Made by a program: the position numbers and the translations under genes. This document shows positions 24,162-31,970 of a stretch of DNA of 64,000 nucleotides, piece by piece. The notes beneath the pieces were generated by a model. That model did no database searches. It saw only the letters and a list, made by a program, of their open reading frames with translations, and had not been told where the DNA came from. How positions within the stretch are numbered: the first letter of the stretch is position 1; each line of letters starts with the position of its first letter. Source of the DNA: CALBPI01 sp038531945 (GTDB lineage: Bacteria > Pseudomonadota > Gammaproteobacteria > Steroidobacterales > Woeseiaceae); contig JBCBBH010000004.1 of assembly GCA_038531945.1 (NCBI GenBank), positions 124,001 through 188,000 of the forward strand. Reading direction: 5' to 3'.

Positions 24162-24356
24162 TGTCTAAAGACCTGTCGAGTGACTCTCTGAGAGACACCG
24201 CCCGACACTTCTGATGTGGTATCGCACCTCAGTATTTTCAAGAGCTGAAAGTGTTACAAGGTAACAACCCTGGCAACTTCTGCTGGTGCGCCTGTTTGGG
24301 TGGTGGCACAGTTGCTAAAAATCAAGAGCGAACCGATTCGGTCAGGGGGAACATCG

Positions 24357-25646
24357 ATGGATTTCTGCAGACAGTTGATCGCCAGTGCGGTCGCCGTGCT
24401 AATTTCAGCGAGTGCCATCGCGGAGACGACTATCGTCCATGCAGGTCAGTTGCTGGCAGTACCTGGCGAGGACGTTGCGGCGGAGCAAAGCATCATCATC
24501 GAAGATGATGCGATCATGGCGGTTATCGATGGGTACGTCAGCGCCAGCGACTACCCCGGCGCCGCAGTCATCGATCTCAAAGATCACTTCGTGATGCCTG
24601 GCTTGATGGATATGCATGTTCATCTACAGGGGCAACTCGGCCCGAACAATGACCGTGACACGTTGAAGATGTCGGACGAACTCGTTGCGATGCGTAGTCT
24701 GTACTACGCGCAAAAAACTTTGCGTGCAGGTTTCACGACGGTCCGCGATGTTGGCTCACAACCACAGTCGATGTACGCCCTGCGCGATGCGATTAACAAC
24801 GGCTGGATCGAGGGGCCGCGTATCATCGCAGCCGGCGGCGTCGGAATCACCGGCGGGCATGCGGACGTCAGCGGCGTCAAACCTGATCTGTTATCAAAGT
24901 ACACGAGCGAGACCATTTGCGATGGACCATATGACTGCCGCCGCGCGACGCGACATGCGATCAAGTTTGGTGCGGACCTCATAAAGATCACATCGACAGG
25001 CGGCGTGCTGACCGATCGTGCAACCGGCACCGGCCAGCAAATGGAAGCGGATGAGCTTCGCGAAGTTGTTTTGGCAGCGGAACGCATGGGACGAAAGGTC
25101 GCAAGTCACGCGCACCAGGAAGACGGCATCATTGCGGCACTGGAAGCCGGCGTGCATTCGATCGAACACGGCACGTACACAGGGCCTGAAGCGATCAAAC
25201 TATTCAAAAAGACGGGCGCCTATCTGGTCCCCACCCTCATCGCTGGAGACACCGTCAAGACCATGGCAGAAACGAGCGCGTTTATGTCGCCTCCGATTAG
25301 AGCCAAAGCGATTCAAGTCGGTAACGATATGGCGGGGAACTTCGAAAAGGCGCACAAGGCAGGCGTTCGGATTGCTTTCGGCACCGATAGCGGCGTCTCA
25401 GCACACGGCACCAACGCCCGCGAAGCCGTTTTGATGCATCAAGCCGGCATGGCGCCAATGGACATTCTGGTTTCAGCGACAATCAATGCAGCCGATTTGA
25501 TCGATATGAGCGACACGCTCGGTACGCTTGAAACAGGTAAGCAGGCGGATATCGTCGCAACATCCGTCTCGCCACTTGAGGACATCGCTGCGCTGCAGGA
25601 TATGGCTTTCGTTATGCGCGCCGGCAGCATCATCGTCGACCCCTGA
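24357..25646 (+). CDS. Secreted amidohydrolase (Xaa-Pro dipeptidase-like)
   Basis: This is a 429-aa metal-dependent hydrolase with a Sec signal peptide (CRQLIASAVAVLISASAIA, cleaved before ETT). Metal-binding residues of subtype I/III amidohydrolases are visible: GLMDMHVHLQG (HxH), the carboxylated-lysine region GADLIKITSTGG, KVASHAHQ, HSIEHGTY and FGTDSGV. Relatives in Alteromonas, Caulobacter and others hydrolyse dipeptides with C-terminal Pro, Lys or Arg, or organophosphates. Peptide turnover in the periplasm is the likely role. The frame opens at 24300, but ATG 24357 with GGGGG just upstream starts the signal peptide. It is monocistronic. Confidence 0.87.
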   Translation: MDFCRQLIASAVAVLISASAIAETTIVHAGQLLAVPGEDVAAEQSIIIEDDAIMAVIDGYVSASDYPGAAVIDLKDHFVMPGLMDMHVHLQGQLGPNNDRDTLKMSDELVAMRSLYYAQKTLRAGFTTVRDVGSQPQSMYALRDAINNGWIEGPRIIAAGGVGITGGHADVSGVKPDLLSKYTSETICDGPYDCRRATRHAIKFGADLIKITSTGGVLTDRATGTGQQMEADELREVVLAAERMGRKVASHAHQEDGIIAALEAGVHSIEHGTYTGPEAIKLFKKTGAYLVPTLIAGDTVKTMAETSAFMSPPIRAKAIQVGNDMAGNFEKAHKAGVRIAFGTDSGVSAHGTNAREAVLMHQAGMAPMDILVSATINAADLIDMSDTLGTLETGKQADIVATSVSPLEDIAALQDMAFVMRAGSIIVDP

Positions 25647-25669
25647 CTTCGCCATCGACAACAGAGGGT

Positions 25670-26284
25670 TCAATCGGAGCCCGCGTCGACTCCTCGGTAG
25701 AGGTTTGCTCCGTAGAAACTTTCATTGAAGTGGTAGCGGCACAGCGAAACATATCGATCGTTACCGCCAATCTCGACCTGATCGCCATCGGTCACGGTAT
25801 TCCCTTCCGCATCCTGGCGAATCACCATGGTCGCTTTCTTGCCGCAATGACAGATGGCTTTGATCTCCTTGAGATTATCGGCCCAGGCGAGCAAGTACTG
25901 ACTTCCCTCAAATGGTTCACCGCGAAAATCGGTCCGCAGCCCATAAGCGAGCACCGGGATTCCAAGATCATCACAAACCCGACCAAGCGAGAAGACCTGA
26001 TCGCGCGTCAAAAACTGCGCTTCATCGATCAGCACACAATCCAGCCTTGCCTGAACGTGCGCTTCCGTAATTAGCGCAAATAGGTCGGCTTTGGCATCAA
26101 ATATCCGCGCCTCGGCATCAATGCCGATACGCGATGTGACCTTACCGACGCCATAGCGGTCATCGAGTGATGGGGCGAGGATCATCGTTCGCATGCCGCG
26201 TTCCTCATAGTTGTAACTCGATTGCAGCAATGCAGTGGACTTTCCGGCATTCATGGATGAGTAATAGAAATAGAGTTTTGCCAA
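25670..26284 (-). CDS. tdk: Thymidine kinase, type II
   Basis: This 204-aa enzyme phosphorylates thymidine with ATP. The P-loop region is YFYYSSMNAGKSTALLQSSY. The Walker B/lid region shows CVLIDEAQFLTRDQV, and VLAYGLRTDFRGEPFEGSQY forms the substrate loop. The zinc site has CHCG (IKAICHCGKKA), but the second half is CRYH in place of the usual CRxC/H. The start is TTG 26284 with AAGGAAG upstream, giving (M)AKLYFYYS as in E. coli. It is the first of the nucleoside salvage genes in this region. Confidence 0.95.
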   Translation of the reverse strand: MAKLYFYYSSMNAGKSTALLQSSYNYEERGMRTMILAPSLDDRYGVGKVTSRIGIDAEARIFDAKADLFALITEAHVQARLDCVLIDEAQFLTRDQVFSLGRVCDDLGIPVLAYGLRTDFRGEPFEGSQYLLAWADNLKEIKAICHCGKKATMVIRQDAEGNTVTDGDQVEIGGNDRYVSLCRYHFNESFYGANLYRGVDAGSD

Positions 26285-26349
26285 GATTTGATCTTCCTTG
26301 CAGCGCACGGCGACAGTCCGTGGTTAGCATCGGTATAATCCACATCGGT

Positions 26350-27300
26350 ATGAAGACACAAGTAACCCATGATTCGGCCGCGCCGCGCCGGCGCCGAATG
26401 GCTGCTTTGCTACTCGGCCTCGCCTCACCAGTGCTGGTGGCAAGCGCGCTCTCCCACCAGCGGATCGGCGAACTGAACTACGAACTGCTCCCTGAGGCCT
26501 CCGGAATGGCCATTTCCGCAATTGACCCGCAGCGACTCTGGTTCATCAATGATCGGGGTAACCGTGCGGAGATCATTGCCCTTGATCTACCGGATTTTGA
26601 GCACACGTCAGTTGCTGTCACCGGGGCACGAAACACCGACTGGGAAGATCTTGAGGGATTTGTTGTCGACGGCGACAGTTGGCTGGCAATCGCCGATATC
26701 GGCGATAACGTCGCTGAACGAGAAAAAGTCGCGGTGCACTTGCTGCGCGAGCCGAGCACAGATACCGATTCAATCGAGATCCAGCAGACGCTTCGATTTA
26801 CTTACCCTGGCGGTCCGCGGGACGCAGAAAGTCTCGCCGTCGATCCCGTTAGTCGACACATCTATATTCTGAGTAAACGCGAAAAACCGCCAGTCTTATT
26901 CCGTGTCGCGCTTCCTCCAAGTGATGCAACCGGGGTAATTGACGTCGAACTTGAGCGCCTCGGTGAAGTAACGAGCATTCCCGCACCTGCGGCGATCGAG
27001 GTTCGCCTGTTCCCGCGCTATGGAAAGTATCGCAATCAACCCACTGCGATCTCGCTTGGCCCCGACGGCAAGACCATCGCGCTAATGACCTACGGCGAAG
27101 CTTACGTTGCCAAGCTGGACGACGATCGCGATTGGCTAGCCGCTCTCAATCGGCCACTGTGCGCGTTGGGCTCTCCTCTGCTTGCACAACCGGAAACGAT
27201 CGCTGTCGACAATGCGGGGGCAGTGTATGTCTCGAGTGAGCGCAAGAAAGCCCCACTGATTCGCATCACACCCGAGTGTGATCCTCTCGCGATCGACTAA
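26350..27300 (+). CDS. Secreted beta-propeller-like protein of unknown function
   Basis: This is a 316-aa protein with a signal peptide after a basic start (APRRRRMAALLLGLASPVLV). I infer propeller-like repeats from recurring patterns such as GMAISAIDPQRLWFINDRGN, DLEGFVVDGDSWLAIADIGD and AESLAVDPVSRHIYILSKRE, then QPTAISLGPDGKTIALMTYG and QPETIAVDNAGAVYVSSERK. The spacing suggests five or six blades, as in esterase-like or phytase-like propellers. ATG 26350 was preferred to more distant starts because it opens the signal sequence. It diverges from tdk. No catalytic motif is recognisable. Confidence 0.72.
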   Translation: MKTQVTHDSAAPRRRRMAALLLGLASPVLVASALSHQRIGELNYELLPEASGMAISAIDPQRLWFINDRGNRAEIIALDLPDFEHTSVAVTGARNTDWEDLEGFVVDGDSWLAIADIGDNVAEREKVAVHLLREPSTDTDSIEIQQTLRFTYPGGPRDAESLAVDPVSRHIYILSKREKPPVLFRVALPPSDATGVIDVELERLGEVTSIPAPAAIEVRLFPRYGKYRNQPTAISLGPDGKTIALMTYGEAYVAKLDDDRDWLAALNRPLCALGSPLLAQPETIAVDNAGAVYVSSERKKAPLIRITPECDPLAID

Positions 27301-27309
27301 CTTCAGCGT

Positions 27310-28524
27310 TCAAAACGTGAGCAGCAGGCTCGCAAGCGCCGCGCTCATTAGATTGGAAAGCGAACCGGCCAACACCGCTTTAAGCCCGAACTGCCCGATC
27401 AACTCGCGCTGTGACGGCACCAAAACGCCGAGTCCGCCGAGCAAAATCGCGATCGATGACAGGTTGGCAAATCCGCACAAAGAGAACGTGATAACAGCCT
27501 GTGTGCGCGGCGACAGATCGGATACCAACTCACCGAAATGCAAGAACGCGACGAACTCATTGAGGATCAATTTTTCTCCGAACAATGCACCCGCAACTTG
27601 CGCCTCTGACCAGGGCACACTCAGCAACCACATCAATGGCGCGAACACATAGCCGAGAATCCGCTCGAGCGTAATGCCCTCGATTCCGACCATGGCAAAC
27701 AACCCGCCGATAATCCCGTTGAACAGCGCGATCAATGCCACAAACGACAACAACATCGCACCGATCATGACGGCAAGACGAACACCCTCCTGGGCACCAC
27801 TCGCCGCCGCCAGAAACACATTTTTTTCACGCGGCACTTCAATGGCCGCGATTTCTGATTCGCCTGCGGCTGGTTCCGTATCCGGCATGATCAACTTGGC
27901 CATCAACAAACCACCGGGTGCCGCCATGAAACTGGCAGCTAGCAAATACTCCAGCTTGGCCCCCATACCGGCGTACGCCGCTAGGACCGTGCCAGCCACG
28001 GATGCGGTCCCAGAGACCATGACGGTAAAAAGCTGTGGCTTTGAGATGTTAGCGAGATAAGGCTTGACGACCAATGGCGCCTCAGTTTGACCGACAAAAA
28101 TGTTTGCGGCGGCATTTAACGACTCGACCGGTCTGGTCCCGAGCAACAGCTGCAGGCCGCGCCCGAGAAACCGCACGATCAGCTGCATGATGCCGAGATG
28201 ATAGAGCACACTCATCAACGCGGCGAAGAAGATAATGACCGGCAGTACCGTCACCGCAAAGGACCCACCTTCAACCAACGCCGAGCCGAAAATCATCTCG
28301 ATTCCGCGATTAGCGTAGCCGATGATCTTGCTGAACCCCCTACTCATCGATTCCAGCACGCGCTGACCCAGCGGCAGTTTCAGCACGAGCACCGCGATCA
28401 CCGCCTGCAGGGCAAATGCGCTGCACACGACCCGCGGCCGAATCGCCCGTCGGTTGTCCGAGCATGCAATTGCCACCAGCAGCAATACCGCAATACCTAC
28501 GATGCTAATCAAAAATGACGGCAC
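27310..28524 (-). CDS. Concentrative nucleoside transporter (CNT/NupC family)
   Basis: This is a 404-aa cation-coupled nucleoside importer with about 10 hydrophobic segments. Family motifs are GFSKIIGYANRGIEMIFGSAL, FVGQTEAPLVVKPYL (the conserved GQTEAP loop lining the nucleoside site) and MVSGTASVAGTVLAAYAG. Near the C-terminus FALCGFANLSSIAI-type sequence appears as FSLCGFANLSSIAILLGGLG. GTG 28524 has GGGGAG 6 bases upstream. The gene is beside salvage enzymes, so it probably brings in nucleosides used by Tdk, DeoD and the phosphoribosyltransferases encoded nearby. Confidence 0.94.
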   Translation of the reverse strand: MPSFLISIVGIAVLLLVAIACSDNRRAIRPRVVCSAFALQAVIAVLVLKLPLGQRVLESMSRGFSKIIGYANRGIEMIFGSALVEGGSFAVTVLPVIIFFAALMSVLYHLGIMQLIVRFLGRGLQLLLGTRPVESLNAAANIFVGQTEAPLVVKPYLANISKPQLFTVMVSGTASVAGTVLAAYAGMGAKLEYLLAASFMAAPGGLLMAKLIMPDTEPAAGESEIAAIEVPREKNVFLAAASGAQEGVRLAVMIGAMLLSFVALIALFNGIIGGLFAMVGIEGITLERILGYVFAPLMWLLSVPWSEAQVAGALFGEKLILNEFVAFLHFGELVSDLSPRTQAVITFSLCGFANLSSIAILLGGLGVLVPSQRELIGQFGLKAVLAGSLSNLMSAALASLLLTF

Positions 28525-28546
28525 GACGCGCTCCCCTGAATGGACG

Positions 28547-29167
28547 TTACGATGCGGTTGCCGCTTGGATGACAGCGGCCAGGTCCGGGCGTTCTGCCCT
28601 CAATTCATCAGCGTCCAGTGCGTCAAGCTCGTGCGGAAACACAAGCCACTCATCCGTCTCGTGGACAAAGTACTCCGGTGTAATGGACGTTTGGTTCCGC
28701 GCGGGTTTGAACCACGGTACGGCAATTCGCACGTCGCGCGCCATATTGTCGCGAGCACGCCGCTCCATCTCGGCAATCACGGCAGCGATGGTGTTTCCCG
28801 TGTCAAACACGTCGTCGACAATCAACACGCGGTCGTCCACCGTGATCTTGTTGATGATGTAGTCCAACCCGTGGATCGCCACTTTGTTGTCGCGTTGATC
28901 CACACCTGTATAAGAAGAAGTCCTGATCGCGATGTGATCTGAGTCGACGCCGGCATAGGCCAGCAATTCCTGGACCGCCATACCGACCGGAGTGCCACCT
29001 CGCCAAATCGCGATAATCATGGTTGGTCGAAATCCAGAGTCGAGGACTTTGACACCCAGTCGGAACGAATCCTCAAGCAGGCCCTGAGCCGTAAGTACCG
29101 TTTTTTGCATAGCCCCCAATGCCGGATGCGAGCGCATCCTGTCGATCAAATCGTTATACTCTCGCAT
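28547..29167 (-). CDS. Phosphoribosyltransferase (hypoxanthine/xanthine type), paralogue A
   Basis: This 206-aa type I phosphoribosyltransferase has the PRPP-binding signature DRVLIVDDVFDTGNTIAAVI. Upstream is MIIAIWRGGTPVGMAVQELL, the PP-binding loop region. IAVPWFKPARNQ and FVHETDEWLVFPHEL complete the family pattern. Such enzymes convert a purine base plus PRPP to the nucleotide, and hypoxanthine or xanthine is likely but not proven. ATG 29167 (MREYND) is chosen over a TTG at 29188. It diverges from a paralogue beginning at 29196, only 28 bp away. The two proteins are clearly related along their length. Confidence 0.88.
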   Translation of the reverse strand: MREYNDLIDRMRSHPALGAMQKTVLTAQGLLEDSFRLGVKVLDSGFRPTMIIAIWRGGTPVGMAVQELLAYAGVDSDHIAIRTSSYTGVDQRDNKVAIHGLDYIINKITVDDRVLIVDDVFDTGNTIAAVIAEMERRARDNMARDVRIAVPWFKPARNQTSITPEYFVHETDEWLVFPHELDALDADELRAERPDLAAVIQAATAS

Positions 29168-29195
29168 CGTACGGAGATTAGTGCGCAAGGGTCAA

Positions 29196-29807
29196 ATGAG
29201 TATCGCCCCGCCCGACAAACAGTACATCGCCGCAGACGACATGCTGCTCGATTCCTTCAAGCTGTCAGCCCACGTCTACCAGTCCGGGTTCAAACCGGAT
29301 TTTCTTGTTGGCTTATGGCGTGGCGGCAGCGCTGTGGGCATTGCTGTGCAGGAAGGCCTGAGCCATTTCGGCATCAAAACCGATCATATTGCCGTTCGCA
29401 CCAGCTACCAGGGTTTCACCGCATACCAAAAGCAGCGAGCCGACCGAAAATCTGCGATCCGAGTGCATGGCTTGCGCTATCTGCTCGAGAACGTCAGCTC
29501 GAAACACAGCCTTCTGATCGTGGATGATGTGTTCTCGACCGGTTCCAGTGCCCAAGCTGTGATCGACAAGCTCGCTCGGAAAGCACGCCGAAATCTGCCC
29601 GGAGATATTCGAATCGCGACCATTTATTATCGAGCGACCGAGCAGACGCTGCGCCCACCCGATTTTTTTGTGCACGAAACACGCAATTGGCTGGTGCTGC
29701 CGTACGAGCTGTCCGGATTAAACCGAGCCGACATCCTCACCCACAAGCCCGAGCTCGCCGCAATTTTGGATACGGCGCAAACACCGCTGCCGCACTTCCA
29801 AGCGTAA
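29196..29807 (+). CDS. Phosphoribosyltransferase, paralogue B
   Basis: This 203-aa protein is a paralogue of the divergent neighbour: FLVGLWRGGSAVGIAVQEGL matches its PP loop and HSLLIVDDVFSTGSSAQAVI its PRPP loop. The FFVHETRNWLVLPYEL segment is also shared. The PRPP motif carries D-D-V-F-S-T-G rather than D-D-V-F-D-T-G, so base or substrate preference may differ. ATG 29196 with AAGGG upstream is chosen over a GTG at 29181. It is followed 29 bp later by the PfkB kinase, probably in one transcript. Confidence 0.87.
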   Translation: MSIAPPDKQYIAADDMLLDSFKLSAHVYQSGFKPDFLVGLWRGGSAVGIAVQEGLSHFGIKTDHIAVRTSYQGFTAYQKQRADRKSAIRVHGLRYLLENVSSKHSLLIVDDVFSTGSSAQAVIDKLARKARRNLPGDIRIATIYYRATEQTLRPPDFFVHETRNWLVLPYELSGLNRADILTHKPELAAILDTAQTPLPHFQA

Positions 29808-29836
29808 CCCTCCGCTGACTTCAACAGGAATTCCCG

Positions 29837-30817
29837 ATGTCTGACGAACCCGTTGCCCTGGTGGGCATCAGCAATGCCATTGTTGACGTGTTGTGTCACG
29901 TCGAACCCGCTTTCATCAAGGATCTCGATGCGCCTCCGGGCTCGATGACGCTGATCGATAGAGATCAGGCCATTGCGCTATACGACAAGATGGGACCTTC
30001 AGTGGAGAGTGCCGGTGGGTCGGTCGCGAACACTGTAGCGTGTTTTGCGAGTCTCGGAGGCAGCGCGGGATACATCGGTCGGGTCGCTGATGATCAGCTG
30101 GGTCGAATTTTCGACCATGATATGACCTCCATCGGCGTCGAAACGCGGTTACCGCCGGAAACGCGCGACGCACCCACGGCGCGCTGCCACGTGCTGATCA
30201 CGCCTGACGGCGAGCGCACGATGCAAACATATCTGGGCGCCTGTGTAGAGATTGCATCAACTGACATCACATCAAACACATGTGGCGACGCTCGGATCGT
30301 GCTTCTCGAAGGTTATGTTTGGGACACGCCCGAGGGCCCCCAAGCGATGCAACAGGCCGTATCTATCGCGAAGCAGGCGAACCACCAAGTCGCGCTGTCA
30401 CTGTCCGACTCGTTTTGCGTTGAGCGCCACCATGCCGCTTTTCACGCACTCGCGTCCGGCGATGCGGACATCATCATCGGCAACGAGGCCGAAATGACGG
30501 CGCTCTTCGGTGTGCAGGATTTTGCTGCAGCAAGTGCGGCAGCACAGGCGAACGGCCGCCTATTTGTCATGACGCGTTCCGAAAAAGGATCGGTCCTGGT
30601 GCGCGGCGATGAGGTCGTCAACCAAGCCGCCGACCGTATTGAAAAAGTCGTTGACTCTACCGGCGCGGGTGATGCCTATGTAGCAGGATTCCTCTATGCC
30701 TATTGCCGAGGTGACTCGCTACAAGCCGCGGCGCGGTTGGGTACACAATGTGCGTCCCTCGCGATACAGCAAGTTGGTGCGCGCCCAAAACCCGCGGATC
30801 TTGCAAGCCTCGGCTAG
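29837..30817 (+). CDS. Adenosine kinase-like PfkB family sugar/nucleoside kinase
   Basis: This 326-aa PfkB-fold kinase begins with LVGISNAIVDVLCHV, then SAGGSVANTVACFASLGGSA with the Gly-Gly substrate motif. It has the C-terminal anion-hole/catalytic-base signature VVDSTGAGDAYVAGFLYAY. The D in GAGD is the catalytic base. Bacterial homologues with this N-terminus are annotated as adenosine kinases, and the location between a phosphoribosyltransferase and DeoD supports a nucleoside substrate. It could instead act on inosine/guanosine or a ribose-type sugar. Confidence 0.88.
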   Translation: MSDEPVALVGISNAIVDVLCHVEPAFIKDLDAPPGSMTLIDRDQAIALYDKMGPSVESAGGSVANTVACFASLGGSAGYIGRVADDQLGRIFDHDMTSIGVETRLPPETRDAPTARCHVLITPDGERTMQTYLGACVEIASTDITSNTCGDARIVLLEGYVWDTPEGPQAMQQAVSIAKQANHQVALSLSDSFCVERHHAAFHALASGDADIIIGNEAEMTALFGVQDFAAASAAAQANGRLFVMTRSEKGSVLVRGDEVVNQAADRIEKVVDSTGAGDAYVAGFLYAYCRGDSLQAAARLGTQCASLAIQQVGARPKPADLASLG

Positions 30818-30828
30818 GCCTTCCTCGT

Positions 30829-31542
30829 TCAATCGTCGTCGGACACGGCCGTCAGTGCGACGCGGATCATGTCGTCGAACGTCAGCGCGCGCGCCTCGGA
30901 ACTGAGCGCCTCGCCTGTTCGAATGTGATCGCTGACGGTGCACATGGCCAACGCCGCAACGCCGAATTCAGCTGCCACCGCATACAACCCTGCTGTCTCC
31001 ATCTCAACACCGTAGATTCGATACCGCTCCATTGTGTCGAACATTTCGGGATCTGGGGTGTAGAAAAGGTCGGACGTGAACACATTCCCTACCCTGTGTT
31101 TAATATCGAGCGATCTCGCGGCGTTGACCGCGGCACTGAGAAGATCAAAATCCGCAATACAGGCATAGTCGTATCCGCCGAAACGCATTCGATTGGTCGC
31201 CGAATCGGTACAAGCACCCTGCGCGATCACAAGATCACGCAGCGACATGTCACGCTGAACCGTCCCGCAGCTTCCAATTCGCACCAACCGCCGCACGCCG
31301 TAGGCATCGATCAGCTCGTGTGCATAGATCGATACTGACGGAATACCCATGCCATGAGACATGACCGACAGTGGCATACCGTCGTAGGTGCCCGTAAAGC
31401 CAAGCATGTTGCGAACGTTGGTCACCTCTTGAGCGTCTTCCAGAAACGTCTCGGCGATGTACCGAGCGCGCAGTGGATCACCGGGCATCAACACTGTTGG
31501 CGCAAAGTCGCCAGGGGCTGCGTTCATGTGTTTCGTGGCCAT
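30829..31542 (-). CDS. deoD: Purine-nucleoside phosphorylase DeoD type
   Basis: This 237-aa hexameric-type phosphorylase cleaves purine nucleosides with phosphate to free base and (deoxy)ribose 1-phosphate. Visible are VLMPGDPLRARYIAETFL, FTGTYDGMPLSVMSHGMGIP and LVRIGSCGTVQRDM. GVEMETAGLYAVAAEFGV binds the ribose, and MCTVSDHIRTGE carries the aspartate that acts on the base. ATG 31542 has GGAG 8 bases upstream. It is convergent with the kinase gene and works with DeoB, which isomerises the sugar phosphate, and with the phosphoribosyltransferases that reuse the base. Confidence 0.97.
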   Translation of the reverse strand: MATKHMNAAPGDFAPTVLMPGDPLRARYIAETFLEDAQEVTNVRNMLGFTGTYDGMPLSVMSHGMGIPSVSIYAHELIDAYGVRRLVRIGSCGTVQRDMSLRDLVIAQGACTDSATNRMRFGGYDYACIADFDLLSAAVNAARSLDIKHRVGNVFTSDLFYTPDPEMFDTMERYRIYGVEMETAGLYAVAAEFGVAALAMCTVSDHIRTGEALSSEARALTFDDMIRVALTAVSDDD

Positions 31543-31628
31543 CTGCTATTCTCCGATCGATCGCGACCGGTATTACACCGTGTCACCAATAGATCAGGCA
31601 ACAGAAATTATATTTTGATACGACACTC

Positions 31629-31970
31629 ATGATTGAAGACGCTGAGTTCTACACCGAGGAACGGTGCCATATTCGAGAATGGGTCAACTCCGAGGCTCAA
31701 CCCGAAGCATCGCTCGCGCAGTGTCGCGTGGAGGTAGGCGTTGCGACCCAAAAACACCGCCTTACGGTCACCGAGTGGTACATCGTTCGCGAGGGTCAGG
31801 GGATGTTGTCCATCGACGACGAAACGCCGATTGCGATCGGCCCTGGTGACAGAGTCTGCATTGCTGCCGGTAGCGCTCAGACTGTGCGCAGCACCGGCAG
31901 TACGGATCTGGTTTTCGATTGCCTTTGTATACCTCGCTTCACCCCGGACTGTTATGAATCTCTGGAATAG
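31629..31970 (+). CDS. Small single-domain cupin protein
   Basis: This 113-aa protein has a mannose-6-phosphate isomerase-like cupin pattern: KHRLTVTEWYIVREGQGMLS is motif 1, with the His and Glu metal ligands, and IGPGDRVCIAAGSAQTVRS is motif 2. The usual second motif histidine is replaced by Gln (SAQ), so metal binding may be altered. It probably acts in the cytosol as a small binding or isomerase protein. Its end overlaps the start of the next gene by 17 bp in another frame, which suggests coupled translation with the lipoprotein amidohydrolase. Confidence 0.78.
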   Translation: MIEDAEFYTEERCHIREWVNSEAQPEASLAQCRVEVGVATQKHRLTVTEWYIVREGQGMLSIDDETPIAIGPGDRVCIAAGSAQTVRSTGSTDLVFDCLCIPRFTPDCYESLE

